64,000 nucleotides of DNA. It comes from Enterococcus mundtii (lineage in GTDB: Bacteria > Bacillota > Bacilli > Lactobacillales > Enterococcaceae). Location of the stretch: assembly GCF_002813755.1 (NCBI RefSeq), contig NZ_CP018061.1, positions 1,664,001-1,728,000 of the forward strand. Reading direction: 5' to 3'. Position numbers and translations under genes: made by a program. Positions 22,339 to 30,770 of this stretch are shown one piece after another (within the stretch, counting starts at the first letter, position 1; every line of letters begins with the position of its first letter). The notes below the pieces were generated by a model. That model saw only the letters and a list, made by a program, of their open reading frames with translations, was not told the origin of the DNA and ran no database searches.

Positions 22339-22528
22339 CATTATTTTTTCTTTCTCCTTACCTCAAAAAGTCGTTCCACTTTTCAACCACTCTTTAAACG
22401 GTGCTCAAGTGCCAACTTCTTGAAATAAACGATCAATTTTCAAAACATGAAAAACTGTTTCAAAATTGCTTTCTGATTATCATCGGAGCTACCCAGCACT
22501 TTCACGACCTCTTATATACGCATACTAA
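22339..22528. repeat. Island boundary repeat, copy C
   Basis: Bases 22339-22394 match the hemW leader 12281-12336 at 51 of 56 positions. After a 114-base insertion the perfect 20-mer CTCTTATATACGCATACTAA follows at 22509-22528. Together with copy A it brackets a 10.2-kb segment holding the integrase, giant toxin, IS and zeta-toxin sequences. Confidence 0.7.
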
Positions 22529-22760
22529 TCTTACAATGATTATTATTAAATTCTTTGATAATTATTCGATAATTAGAATTTTATTTTTTAAAATTGCTAA
22601 TAAAGATTTTGTTAACTTGAATCACAAACGTTCAGTTCCTAATATTTGATGTTTTTATTCAATTGTATAGATACTCATGAATCAATTTCGCAGTTAGTTC
22701 TTAATATGTATACATTGCACCTCTTTATCTAATACAAACCATCTATTTTAATAACTAATT

Positions 22761-23015
22761 TTATAGACTATTTTTATCTTTTAGATTACAAGCAATGTCG
22801 ATCATCAGCATAATAAACATAAAAGGACCAGTTACACTCAACAAAAATGCACCTAAGAATATAGCTAGTAATGGCATAGCGCCTATACCATTTTCACTTG
22901 CATCTAAATGAGGAAAAATTTTGAAAATAACTAAAAATACAAACGGTATAAATACTAATATAAACATACTTATTAAAAACAACACTAAACTTATGTTCCT
23001 AATTTTCTTAAACAT
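22761..23015 (-). CDS. Small hydrophobic membrane protein, paralogue 1
   Basis: 84 residues from MFKKIRNISLV, with two or three hydrophobic segments (about 6-33 and 43-72) and a charged C-terminus (CNLKDKNSL). It resembles the protein at 23783-24037: same length, MxKI..IS start, hydrophobic core with an F(P)xxDxSx turn, and charged tail. The ribosome site is weak, and upstream ATG or TTG starts (to 23033) are possible; this start is chosen by alignment with the paralogue. Function unknown. Confidence 0.5.
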   Translation of the reverse strand: MFKKIRNISLVLFLISMFILVFIPFVFLVIFKIFPHLDASENGIGAMPLLAIFLGAFLLSVTGPFMFIMLMIDIACNLKDKNSL

Positions 23016-23106
23016 AGTACACCACATTTCCAATTTTTTGTTATTATTATGTAGTAAAATTTGGCTTCGTACAAATTTTAACCAGAGTAATAAAAAAAGT
23101 TTATTA

Positions 23107-23337
23107 TTAGTTAAAACGTAATAATATTAAGTTAAGTGCCAGAATAAAAAATCCTATGTATATATGAAACTTGCACTTTGTTAAATAAGCTTCTGTCTTC
23201 GTATAATCTGATCTTGATAGACTTTTCCCGAGGTTTAGTCGTACTACTTTTTTTACTCTCAATAAAAAAACAATACCTATACTAAAACACATCATACTAA
23301 AAAAACATAAGCTTATCCGAACCATTAAATATATCAC
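23107..23337 (-). CDS. Small two-segment membrane protein
   Basis: 76 residues starting at GTG, with AGGTG 7 bases upstream. Hydrophobic segments lie at about 3-26 and 57-72, separated by a basic, Ser-rich loop (RVKKVVRLNLGKSLSRSDYTKTEAYLTK). I do not recognise a family. It lies between two paralogous small membrane proteins on the same strand, suggesting a small membrane or immunity-type cluster at the island edge. Confidence 0.5.
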   Translation of the reverse strand: MIYLMVRISLCFFSMMCFSIGIVFLLRVKKVVRLNLGKSLSRSDYTKTEAYLTKCKFHIYIGFFILALNLILLRFN

Positions 23338-23782
23338 TTTGATTCACCTAAATTCTTTTCACTATCTATAGTCAAAAGTTTATGCAAAAAAATTGTATTT
23401 TTCTAACAGTATATCTTAATTTTCTACAGTTTTTCCAGCAGCTAATGCTGCTATTAGTTCTAGTGCCTATTGTATGCCAAAGCTTTACCACGTAATGACG
23501 TTATGGCACCTTGAACAATAATTATATTTTCTACGACCCGAGCTATGTTTTACTTATTGTTTCTTTTATTTCCTCTGCTTACTACCTGCTGTACTTGTTC
23601 TTTTTTTAGTTAGGTAATTTCTCCTCTAAGTTTCTAATCATCATATATACCTTTGTAAGCATTGTTTTTCAATTTTTTTAAGGGTATCAAACTGTCTTTT
23701 TACCGATAAGTTAAATAATATAAAAAAATCACTCCTTTATTTTCTAGTTTTGTCATCTATACTTATTTAACTCCTCAACTTA
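23338..23782 (-). other. Decayed coding remnant between small membrane genes
   Basis: No intact gene. The minus strand at about 23455-23545 reads IARVVENIIIVQGAITSLRG then KALAYN, and nearby KKEQVQQVVSRGNK in a broken frame. The amphipathic pattern with LRGKA resembles LXG-type toxin N-termini only loosely. I treat it as an unidentified gene wreck. Confidence 0.3.
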
Positions 23783-24037
23783 TTAAGAAGTTTTAGAACG
23801 ATCGTCCTTTTTTTCTTGGTATCTAAGATGTAGAGTATATACCAATAACATTGTTATACCAAACGGAGCAGTAATATATATTCCCCACAGCGATACCCCT
23901 ATACATGATAGTACAATATCACTATCAATAAAATTAGGAAATAAGTTACTCAATACACTCAAAATAAAGGGCATTACAATCAACATAAACGTATTAACAC
24001 CTAATAGAACTTGACTTATCAAAAATATTTTTTTCAT
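23783..24037 (-). CDS. Small hydrophobic membrane protein, paralogue 2
   Basis: 84 residues, MKKIFLISQVLLGVNTF start, hydrophobic segments at about 5-30 and 42-70, and a charged tail (RYQEKKDDRSKTS). A GAGTGG site precedes the ATG. It is related to the product of 22761-23015 by length, layout and scattered identities (KKI..IS, PF.LxVxxxxFPxxxxSxxxL). Function unknown; small paired membrane proteins next to toxin genes are often immunity or transport accessories. Confidence 0.55.
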   Translation of the reverse strand: MKKIFLISQVLLGVNTFMLIVMPFILSVLSNLFPNFIDSDIVLSCIGVSLWGIYITAPFGITMLLVYTLHLRYQEKKDDRSKTS

Positions 24038-24287
24038 TTTTCCACTCTTTTCTTTTAGTCTATAGGTTCAAACCTATATTTTATTTTCAACTACTTTCAT
24101 CAGTTTTCTCCAAAATTACACTTTTGATAATCTTTAAGGAACGTATGAGCGAGTGACCTTTTGATTTAATGGCTTTCTTATAAAAATATACGCAAAAGTT
24201 CTGGATTCTATTCTATTAATTGTATTCTAATGTTCTTCTCTTAGTTCTGGTTCAAATTATTTACCTTCTAAAGCTTATAATTAGTTT

Positions 24288-24653
24288 TTAAATCCCTAAG
24301 CACTCCACAGCCTCCTCAAAAGTTGATACAAAATAGAAATTATTCCCTTTGTTTGCTTCTCGAATAAAATCTTTCAGGGCTTGACTGCCTTCATTAAAAT
24401 CACCAACGATTGCTAAATGGATATCATAATTGATATATTTTTGCAAAATTTCTCCTGCTATTCCTGAACTTAGATCATAAAATCCATTGATTATGGCTTC
24501 TTTCCTTAGAATGATATCAGTTGTTTGATAGTGATAATTTAATGACATTGCAAGATCTAAGGCGGATGCAGTATCGAAAATCAGTGGTTTATGATTTTCC
24601 ATTTCGATCACTACGATATTCTTTTTGTTTTTTTCAACTACGTTTACCAACAA
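24288..24653 (-). CDS. DUF4180-family protein
   Basis: 121 residues from a TTG start at 24653, chosen because AGAGGTG lies 6 bases before it; an upstream ATG at 24686 has no ribosome site. The sequence VVEKNKKNIVVIEMEN, the FYDLSSGIAGEILQKYINYDIHLAIVGDF core and the GNNFYFVSTFEEAVECL end match my memory of the DUF4180 family, small cytosolic proteins of unknown role often near regulators. No membrane segment is present. Confidence 0.7.
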   Translation of the reverse strand: MLVNVVEKNKKNIVVIEMENHKPLIFDTASALDLAMSLNYHYQTTDIILRKEAIINGFYDLSSGIAGEILQKYINYDIHLAIVGDFNEGSQALKDFIREANKGNNFYFVSTFEEAVECLGI

Positions 24654-24778
24654 TTGTCTCACCTCTTGTTTTTTTAAGTATATCATAGTGGCAGATTCGT
24701 TTTCGGATCTTTTTATTTATTTACTTCCTAACTTATTGTTTGTTACGGAAGCAACTGCTACAAAAGTAACAAAAAAAC

Positions 24779-24825
24779 AACTCGTAAATCCCAAAACTTG
24801 CACAGTTTTTTGGTTTTTACGAGTT
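24779..24825. terminator. Bidirectional terminator-like hairpin
   Basis: AACTCGTAAA (24779-24788) pairs with TTTACGAGTT (24816-24825), with additional inner CCxAAAA/TTTTTGG pairing. A-runs precede it and ATTTTT follows, so it could work on either strand. No gene immediately left or right ends here on the plus strand. Confidence 0.5.
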
Positions 24826-25041
24826 ATTTTTAATGTTCAAACAATATTGATTTATTTTGTTAACACGAAGAATATTGGCAGCGCCTTTTCAATAGAAAAT
24901 AATCCAGTAATACTTAGTATTTCTAATAAAATGACTATTTCTGAATCTTTTTATGTCGGATATGCTTCCAATTATTCCGACTTTTAGAAGAAAGTAGTTT
25001 TTCCAGAAATTTCATCTTGTTTGTGGGACCACCTAAACTTT

Positions 25042-26778
25042 TTATTGAAACAGAACCGTCACATTTGCTATCGCACGCACTGTTCGTCCATTTGGATATG
25101 AAAGCATTAGCTCTAGCTTATGTTGACCAACTTTTGATAGAACTTCAGGATTCAAAATAGTGATTTCAGGACGATCATTTTCTTCTATATGGGTCTGCTC
25201 AACAAAATCAAATGGATCATAAGGTTCTCCTAAAACAATCTCAACCCTCCGGCCAACAGGAAATGCATCTTGTATTGGTATTTGCGTTTCTTTATATTGA
25301 TCATACAATGTAGAATCGATCAAACTTCTCCAATTCTTTGGCATTTTGTCATACTCTGCAGAGGTCCAATACTCAACATTTAATTGTCGATCAGATGTGT
25401 CATCACGTGTATTGCCAGAAACATACGTTGACTCTCCTTTAAAACCTTCAGAAGCTTGATTCATGATCAATAGCTCTCTCCGGCGGTTGGCTGGAATATT
25501 GTGATAATTGATAAATTGATTATCAATAAATACTCCATTATATACGTTGTCCTTTCCAGTATGCCGATTATACTCTATCCCAATCGCGTATTTATCCTGC
25601 CACTCTTTAAAATCAAACACGTTATTTGCTACTAGCCAATTCGATAACTCCGCTACTTGACCTTGATCAAAACTATCTCCTAATCCAAATTCTGGTGTTT
25701 CATACATAATAATACCGGTATTACGTAGATAATTATTCATGATTGTGATGTTACGTCCTGATTTGAATTTAAATCCACCATAAGGTCCATTGTGCAATCC
25801 ACGAACGTGATTGCCTATAACCTGTACATTCTGTGATCCTCTTAGATAGATGGCATGATCACCTACCACACCATATCGATCCTCGTTCTCGTACATCTGC
25901 TGGAAGAAATTATCTTTTATCAAAACATTCTTCGAATTACTATATGAATTGACACCACAAGAAAGATAGTTTTGTTCGTTATGTTCAAGAGACATTTGCT
26001 CAGACTCCAACGCAGATTGTAGACGATTGATGGTTTTGATAATCTCAGGATTGCTAAAGCTCTTGATTGCCTCTAACTCATTGATCCGTAATCCAAATAG
26101 ATTATCTGTAATCTGTACGTTTTCCATATACTCATATCTTCCAACCGTCGAAAAACCACCAATATAGATTGCCCGATTTTCTGTATCTGGCGTGGCATGT
26201 TCATGGTCTCTCATAAATATATTATTTTGCATAGTTGCCCCATTGGATGTCTGTAGGTTGATCGGATACAAAGAGACAGGATGATAAAACACATTATCAT
26301 TGATGGTAATGTTATTTGCTAAACGTGTAAAAATTCCTACTCCATCGAAAAACAATGAATGAATCTCAATATTGTGGCTTGTCTGGTAATTTTCATCTGA
26401 CAAATAAACGTTTTGTCCTGTTTCATTTTTCAATATCGTTGGATTTTCTTCTTCTCCTTTGATCTTGAGACCGCTTCTTAACACCACATTTTTATTGATG
26501 ATATACGTATCAGCTGGAATATATAACTGTTTTGTTAAAGAATTGGTGTGATCAATAATCGTTTGTAATTGATCTGACTGATCTTCTAAACTCTCACGTC
26601 GCAACGCGTGCTCCCCAAAAATCGTCTCATCTGTTGCATCTAACCATTCGGTGTGCTGAGCCGGAAAAGTTTTTTGGCCCTCTAACTCATTCGTTGCTTC
26701 TGCGTTTATATTTGCTGGTATGCTTATTACAAACAGAACCAGAAAACATAACATCATTTTTAGTTGTCGTTTGTTCAT
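25042..26778 (-). CDS. Secreted right-handed beta-helix protein
   Basis: 578 residues from the ATG at 26778, which has GGAGAG 4 bases upstream. A signal peptide covers residues 1-27 (hydrophobic LCFLVLFVISIPANINA). From about residue 85 the protein shows repeated N-I-x-I-x-x-N-x-F/V steps (NITINDNVF, QITDNLFGL, NVLIKDNFF, NVQVIGNHV, NITIMNNYL), the pectate-lyase-type parallel beta-helix ladder. A C-terminal beta-sandwich-like part follows (HKLELMLSYPNGRTVRAIANVTV). Such proteins cleave or bind acidic polysaccharides; the substrate cannot be read. No LPXTG anchor is present, so it is probably released. Terminators isolate it from the rnf genes upstream. Confidence 0.8.
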   Translation of the reverse strand: MNKRQLKMMLCFLVLFVISIPANINAEATNELEGQKTFPAQHTEWLDATDETIFGEHALRRESLEDQSDQLQTIIDHTNSLTKQLYIPADTYIINKNVVLRSGLKIKGEEENPTILKNETGQNVYLSDENYQTSHNIEIHSLFFDGVGIFTRLANNITINDNVFYHPVSLYPINLQTSNGATMQNNIFMRDHEHATPDTENRAIYIGGFSTVGRYEYMENVQITDNLFGLRINELEAIKSFSNPEIIKTINRLQSALESEQMSLEHNEQNYLSCGVNSYSNSKNVLIKDNFFQQMYENEDRYGVVGDHAIYLRGSQNVQVIGNHVRGLHNGPYGGFKFKSGRNITIMNNYLRNTGIIMYETPEFGLGDSFDQGQVAELSNWLVANNVFDFKEWQDKYAIGIEYNRHTGKDNVYNGVFIDNQFINYHNIPANRRRELLIMNQASEGFKGESTYVSGNTRDDTSDRQLNVEYWTSAEYDKMPKNWRSLIDSTLYDQYKETQIPIQDAFPVGRRVEIVLGEPYDPFDFVEQTHIEENDRPEITILNPEVLSKVGQHKLELMLSYPNGRTVRAIANVTVLFQ

Positions 26779-26921
26779 TTGTCTCTCCATTCTTTTTAGC
26801 TGTGATTGGCTATCGTTCTAAACAGGAAGTATTTTTGGCGTTAGGTAACTTTTGTTTCAATACACTATAAAATAACGAACGATATCCATTTGTAGATTAG
26901 CAGATAAATAAATAGTTTTGC

Positions 26922-26957
26922 ACTCAATAATTTCATTCACAGGTGAAATTATTGAGT
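26922..26957. repeat. Perfect 14-base inverted repeat upstream of the beta-helix gene
   Basis: ACTCAATAATTTCA (26922-26935) and its exact complement (26944-26957) surround an 8-base loop. It lies about 145 bases upstream of the beta-helix start and has no clean T-run, so it could be an operator or leader hairpin. Confidence 0.5.
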
Positions 26958-27000
26958 TCTTTCGCAAAAAAATAGTTGAGCAACAGTTTTACCTTAAAAG

Positions 27001-27026
27001 ACCCGACTAAATTTCTCTAGTCGGGT
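27001..27026 (-). terminator. Terminator of the rnfC-rnfD operon
   Basis: ACCCGACTA and its complement TAGTCGGGT form a 9-base-pair GC-rich stem; on the minus strand it is followed by CTTTT. It lies 25 bases after the rnfD stop. Confidence 0.8.
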
Positions 27027-27050
27027 AACAGTCCTATTCGTTATAAATTA

Positions 27051-28064
27051 TCACTTGAAACTTGATAATCCTTTTCTATTTTCTTTATCAATTATCGGGG
27101 TTATCTTAAACTCTTTTTCACCATACACCCGATGCATCGTCCACTGATCAATGAATGGTACCGCTAGATTCATGACAACAATCGCTACGCCGATTCCCCC
27201 TGGCAAATCTAAGACGATTCTTAAAACGGCACATAGTAAACCACAGCCGATAGCGAAATAATACTTCCCTTTATCGGTTGCAGGTGAAGTCGTATAGTCT
27301 GTTACCATGAAAACAGCTGCCATGATCAATGCTCCACTAAGCAAATGAGCTGTAGCAAAGCTGAAATTAAACCCACTATAAATCAAAATCGCTAGATAGA
27401 AAGAGCTTAGGGTTAATAAAGGAACGAATGGATGGATGATTTTTCGCACGATCAAATAGCCCCCAGCAATCAATAAAAGCAGTTTACTTGTTTCCCCCAT
27501 TGGACCGCCTAGATCAATCCCTAAGAAAAGTTTCCACCATTCAGGTGTGGTCGCGCTGATTTCTCGAGAAAAATGACCAAGTGCCACAAGTGGCGTCACA
27601 GTTGTGATTACATCTGGTCCTGGTGCGATCCAATTAGTGATCCAAGGAGATAAAAAGAGCTTTAGAAGGACTCGTGCTGCTACTGCGGGATTGATCCAGT
27701 TCCTTCCTAACCCGCCTCCTAGATGCTTTACAAGGACGATAGCAATAAAATCCCCAACTAGTACTGTCCACAATGGTGCACTAGTAGGCAATGTCAAAGC
27801 TAACAGCCAACCTGTGATCACAGCAGTCAAATCGTTGACTGTGATCGGTTGTTTACTTGCTTTTTGGATAACCCCTTCTAGTAAGACACATGTGATGATA
27901 CTGGTAATGATCATCACTATCGGACGCCCACCAAAAAAGTAAGTAGCACCAATCGTTGGAAATATAAGGGCAATCAACACTTGTTTCATTTTCCATTGGC
28001 TTGTCCAATCATTACGGATATGCGGACCATTAATCGTTCCGTTTCCTAGATATTTCGTACTCAT
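27051..28064 (-). CDS. rnfD: RnfD-like membrane subunit of an electron-transport complex
   Basis: 337 residues with about nine hydrophobic segments. The flavin-site region reads VTDYTTSPATDKGKYYF near the C-terminal third, as in Firmicute RnfD/NqrB proteins, where a Thr carries covalent FMN. The ATG at 28064 has GGAGG 7 bases upstream and overlaps the rnfC stop (ATGA). In complete Rnf complexes RnfD acts with A, B, C, E and G to couple ferredoxin/NAD electron transfer to ion transport; here only C and D are present, so a full Rnf pump cannot be made from this locus alone. Confidence 0.88.
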   Translation of the reverse strand: MSTKYLGNGTINGPHIRNDWTSQWKMKQVLIALIFPTIGATYFFGGRPIVMIITSIITCVLLEGVIQKASKQPITVNDLTAVITGWLLALTLPTSAPLWTVLVGDFIAIVLVKHLGGGLGRNWINPAVAARVLLKLFLSPWITNWIAPGPDVITTVTPLVALGHFSREISATTPEWWKLFLGIDLGGPMGETSKLLLLIAGGYLIVRKIIHPFVPLLTLSSFYLAILIYSGFNFSFATAHLLSGALIMAAVFMVTDYTTSPATDKGKYYFAIGCGLLCAVLRIVLDLPGGIGVAIVVMNLAVPFIDQWTMHRVYGEKEFKITPIIDKENRKGLSSFK

Positions 28065-29350
28065 CCTTTTGCCTCCATGATCTGATTTTTTACTGCTCTG
28101 ATATCTTTTAGTAAGTCGATTTTTGAAGGGCAGATAAATGAACAAGCACCACATTCTAAACAATTCAACACGCCTAACTGTTCGGCTGTCTGAAGATCCT
28201 GATGACGGTACGCTTGACTGATCAAGATCGGATGTAGACCGATTGGGCACGCATTCACACACTCGCTACATTTGATACACCTTTGTTCCTTGGGGATAAT
28301 TGCCTCTGCTGCAGACAATGCTAAAATCAAATTAGTCGTTTTTGTGACTGGTTCATCTAATGATTGGATAAGTTTCCCCATCATCGGACCACCATTCAAT
28401 ACCTTAAGAGGTGACGACACAAATCCACCACACGCAGCAATCAATTCCTCTACTGGTGTGCCAATTCGTACTCGTAGATTTTTTCCTTCTTTGATCGGTG
28501 TACCTGAAACTGTTACTACCCGTTCGAAGGATGCGACCTGCTTCAACGCAGCACTAAAAATACTATGTATCGTCGCTACATTCAAGGTGATCACTCCGAC
28601 ATCAAAAGGGAGCTTGCCTTTAGGTATTTCTTGAGATAATACATGCTTGATCACTAATTTTTCCGCACCTTGAGGATATAGGTCCCCTAGAATATGTAAC
28701 TGGATTCTTGGATCAATCAGATATTTATGTAAATGTTCAATCACTTGTACAGATGATTTTTCGATCGCAATCCTTGCTTTTGGGATTTGATAAGTATCCA
28801 GAATCATTTGTATACTCTTGATCATTTGTTCGGTATCTTCAATCAATAATCTTCTATCACTAGTAATGGATGGTTCACATTCTGCTGCGTTAATGATCAA
28901 GGTATGGATCTTTTGTTCTTCTTGAGGTAGTAGCTTTATGTCAGTTGGAAAACCAGCACCTCCCATCCCTATGATTCCTGCATTCGCAACGATGCTATGT
29001 AAATCTTTATTTTTTGTATGTAATAATTCTATACGATCAGAAAAGTCATTTTCTATAATGACTACTTTAGTCAACTGATGATTGACCATACGCTCCTCGA
29101 TTTTTTTTACGACTCCTGCCACTGAACTATGTACATTGGCAGATATTCGTCCATCTTTTTCTCCGATGAGTGTCCCAATTGCCACTTTATCTCCTACTTC
29201 AACAACAACTTTAGCAGGTTTTCCAAGATGCATAGACATTGGTAAAATAATTTTCTTTGGTGGCGTTAGTTTCTCGATGGCTTGTTGTGCTGTATGTTTA
29301 TTTTTATCAAGATAGACGCCATTCAACCTTTTTTTTACTATTAATTTCAT
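28061..29350 (-). CDS. rnfC: RnfC-like NADH/FMN-binding subunit with two 4Fe-4S motifs
   Basis: 429 residues. The N-terminal barrel-sandwich part (about 30-90; HVGKPAKVVVEVGD-like), the Rossmann-like NADH/FMN part (GIIGMGGAGFPTDIKL near 125-140) and two C-terminal cluster motifs CIKCSECVNACP and CLECGACSFICP match RnfC. The start at 29350 was chosen for AGGGG 7 bases upstream; an in-frame ATG two codons earlier touches that site. It overlaps rnfD by 4 bases. No RnfB ferredoxin or RnfG flavoprotein partner is encoded beside it. Confidence 0.9.
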   Translation of the reverse strand: MKLIVKKRLNGVYLDKNKHTAQQAIEKLTPPKKIILPMSMHLGKPAKVVVEVGDKVAIGTLIGEKDGRISANVHSSVAGVVKKIEERMVNHQLTKVVIIENDFSDRIELLHTKNKDLHSIVANAGIIGMGGAGFPTDIKLLPQEEQKIHTLIINAAECEPSITSDRRLLIEDTEQMIKSIQMILDTYQIPKARIAIEKSSVQVIEHLHKYLIDPRIQLHILGDLYPQGAEKLVIKHVLSQEIPKGKLPFDVGVITLNVATIHSIFSAALKQVASFERVVTVSGTPIKEGKNLRVRIGTPVEELIAACGGFVSSPLKVLNGGPMMGKLIQSLDEPVTKTTNLILALSAAEAIIPKEQRCIKCSECVNACPIGLHPILISQAYRHQDLQTAEQLGVLNCLECGACSFICPSKIDLLKDIRAVKNQIMEAKG

Positions 29351-29360
29351 TTTCATTCCC

Positions 29361-29465
29361 CTAACGATAGATAAAAAAGTAATAAATCAAACCGATTGCT
29401 ACTAATACTAATTGCAAACCTAATCCGATCCATTCATATTTTTTTCGATAACTAATTTTTTTCAT
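29361..29465 (-). CDS. 34-residue single-pass membrane peptide upstream of rnfC
   Basis: The peptide MKKISYRKKYEWIGLGLQLV continues through one hydrophobic span (about 12-32) to the end FFIYR. A strong GGGGGAG site lies 2-3 bases before the ATG. It ends 10 bases before rnfC and is on the same strand, so it is probably the first gene of the rnf pair. The basic N-terminus points to an N-in orientation. It is too short for family recognition; it may be an assembly peptide or a miniature Rnf subunit (inference). Confidence 0.6.
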   Translation of the reverse strand: MKKISYRKKYEWIGLGLQLVLVAIGLIYYFFIYR

Positions 29466-29879
29466 TTCTCCCCCTACAATAACAATTATTTTTTTATATA
29501 AAACAGTTGTTTCATTACTCTCATGAACATGAACAAAACAGTATATATTCGCCATACTCCATTAAATCATATGATTTAAAAGTGAAATCTTTTACTATTT
29601 CCGTTTATACAAAAGTAAATAAAATAACCATTTGTAACAAATATAATAACACGATACAACGTAATATAAAAGATTAATTTATAAAAATTTTCATCTTATC
29701 TTTTTTACTAAATGACAATAACAAAAAAATTCTAACTCATGGGTTGCTTTGAGTTAGAATTTTTTATTGATTTGATTGCGAGAAATAATTTGGAGGACTA
29801 CCTTTTACCAAGTCCTGATTGCCAAAAATTATTTTGTGGAACGTAACTATCTATCCTGTAACAATATGCTTACAAATCG
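29466..29879. other. AT-rich intergenic region (414 bases)
   Basis: It contains the promoter region of the rnf pair, very AT-rich with no gene recognised, and a bidirectional terminator at 29724-29765. Confidence 0.4.
29724..29765. terminator. Bidirectional terminator
   Basis: AAAAAATTCTAACTC (29724-29738) and its exact complement (29751-29765) enclose a 12-base loop; T-runs are present on both strands. It lies about 115 bases after the stop of the phosphofructokinase-like gene. Confidence 0.85.
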
Positions 29880-30770
29880 TTACTCCACCGCTTGCTTTTC
29901 CACATTTTGATGATAGGGACTCTGTTCAAACAACACCTTCCCATGTGAAAAATATAATTCAGCGTCTAAACATTGCCTGTCGTTAAGTAAATCAGTTATG
30001 ACATTCGCTAATTTGATTACCGCAATTCGATCAAATGCGGTGATCATCGATTGTCCAATTGCTAAATTATCTAAAACAATACTTCTATAGTCGGATAAAG
30101 TCGGACAAAACGTTTCAACAAAAGATTCGATTGAACTCACTGAACGGTTCAATAAAAAATGCATAGGATGGCTATTCATATGTTTCAAAAGATATTTTTT
30201 ATTATTCGTTAAATCAAGTTGATTAGCAATACAAACATCGATTTCATTTGTCAAAGATAGTTCTCTTGTGACTTTACCTGTGATGGTATCGTCAATTTGG
30301 ATGAACGTTACTTTTTGATGAGAATGTCCAGTATCGACGATCCGATCAATCACTTTTGTTACGCCGTTGATAAATGTATCTGAACCTACTGTATAGTCAC
30401 CACTTGGGTAATCAAGATAGTTGGATACTGGTACAGTGATTACTGAAAGCCCATGGCTACGTAGCTCATTTGCAAATACAACACTCGAAGTCCCACCTAA
30501 TAATACGAAGGAGTCGTAATTTTCCTCTTTTATCAATTGAATAAATGGATAGTTTACATGGTTAGTTTCTGAACATAAATAGGAGCAATCAAATAAATGC
30601 CAATGATTTACATTTTGATCCAGCTTTGTTTGGATATATTGTTCTTCAGAAAAATTGATTGCAAATAATTCGATTTCTTGTTCAGGTATGGAAAGCACAA
30701 GCTGTTCCACCAACCGCTCTCCCCCTTTTACATAGCCTTCTATTGATAAAATACCAACTTTTTTCGCCAT
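29880..30770 (-). CDS. 6-phosphofructokinase-like protein lacking the catalytic Asp (probable pseudoenzyme)
   Basis: 296 residues from the ATG at 30770 (AGGGG 9 bases upstream). The fold follows ATP-PfkA: KKVGILS start, GGTSS (92-96) at the GGDGS position, YPSGDYTVGSDTFINGVTKV (121-140) matching PfkA PGTDYTIGFDTA, then DRI.DT..SH, and GQSMITAFDRIAVIKLA matching the RGGSPTAFDR region. At the active site TIDND the sequence is SNYLD (116-120), with Tyr where the catalytic base Asp127 of PfkA should be. The GGDAPG ATP loop is also altered (EGYVKGG). It cannot be a normal phosphofructokinase; a regulatory or ligand-binding role is inferred. It lies alone between terminators. Confidence 0.75.
   Translation of the reverse strand: MAKKVGILSIEGYVKGGERLVEQLVLSIPEQEIELFAINFSEEQYIQTKLDQNVNHWHLFDCSYLCSETNHVNYPFIQLIKEENYDSFVLLGGTSSVVFANELRSHGLSVITVPVSNYLDYPSGDYTVGSDTFINGVTKVIDRIVDTGHSHQKVTFIQIDDTITGKVTRELSLTNEIDVCIANQLDLTNNKKYLLKHMNSHPMHFLLNRSVSSIESFVETFCPTLSDYRSIVLDNLAIGQSMITAFDRIAVIKLANVITDLLNDRQCLDAELYFSHGKVLFEQSPYHQNVEKQAVE

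Noticed and set aside
24625..24987. 120-codon plus-strand frame
   Set aside because: It has no ribosome site, runs through a bidirectional terminator and overlaps the DUF4180 start; composition looks like translated AT-rich intergenic DNA.
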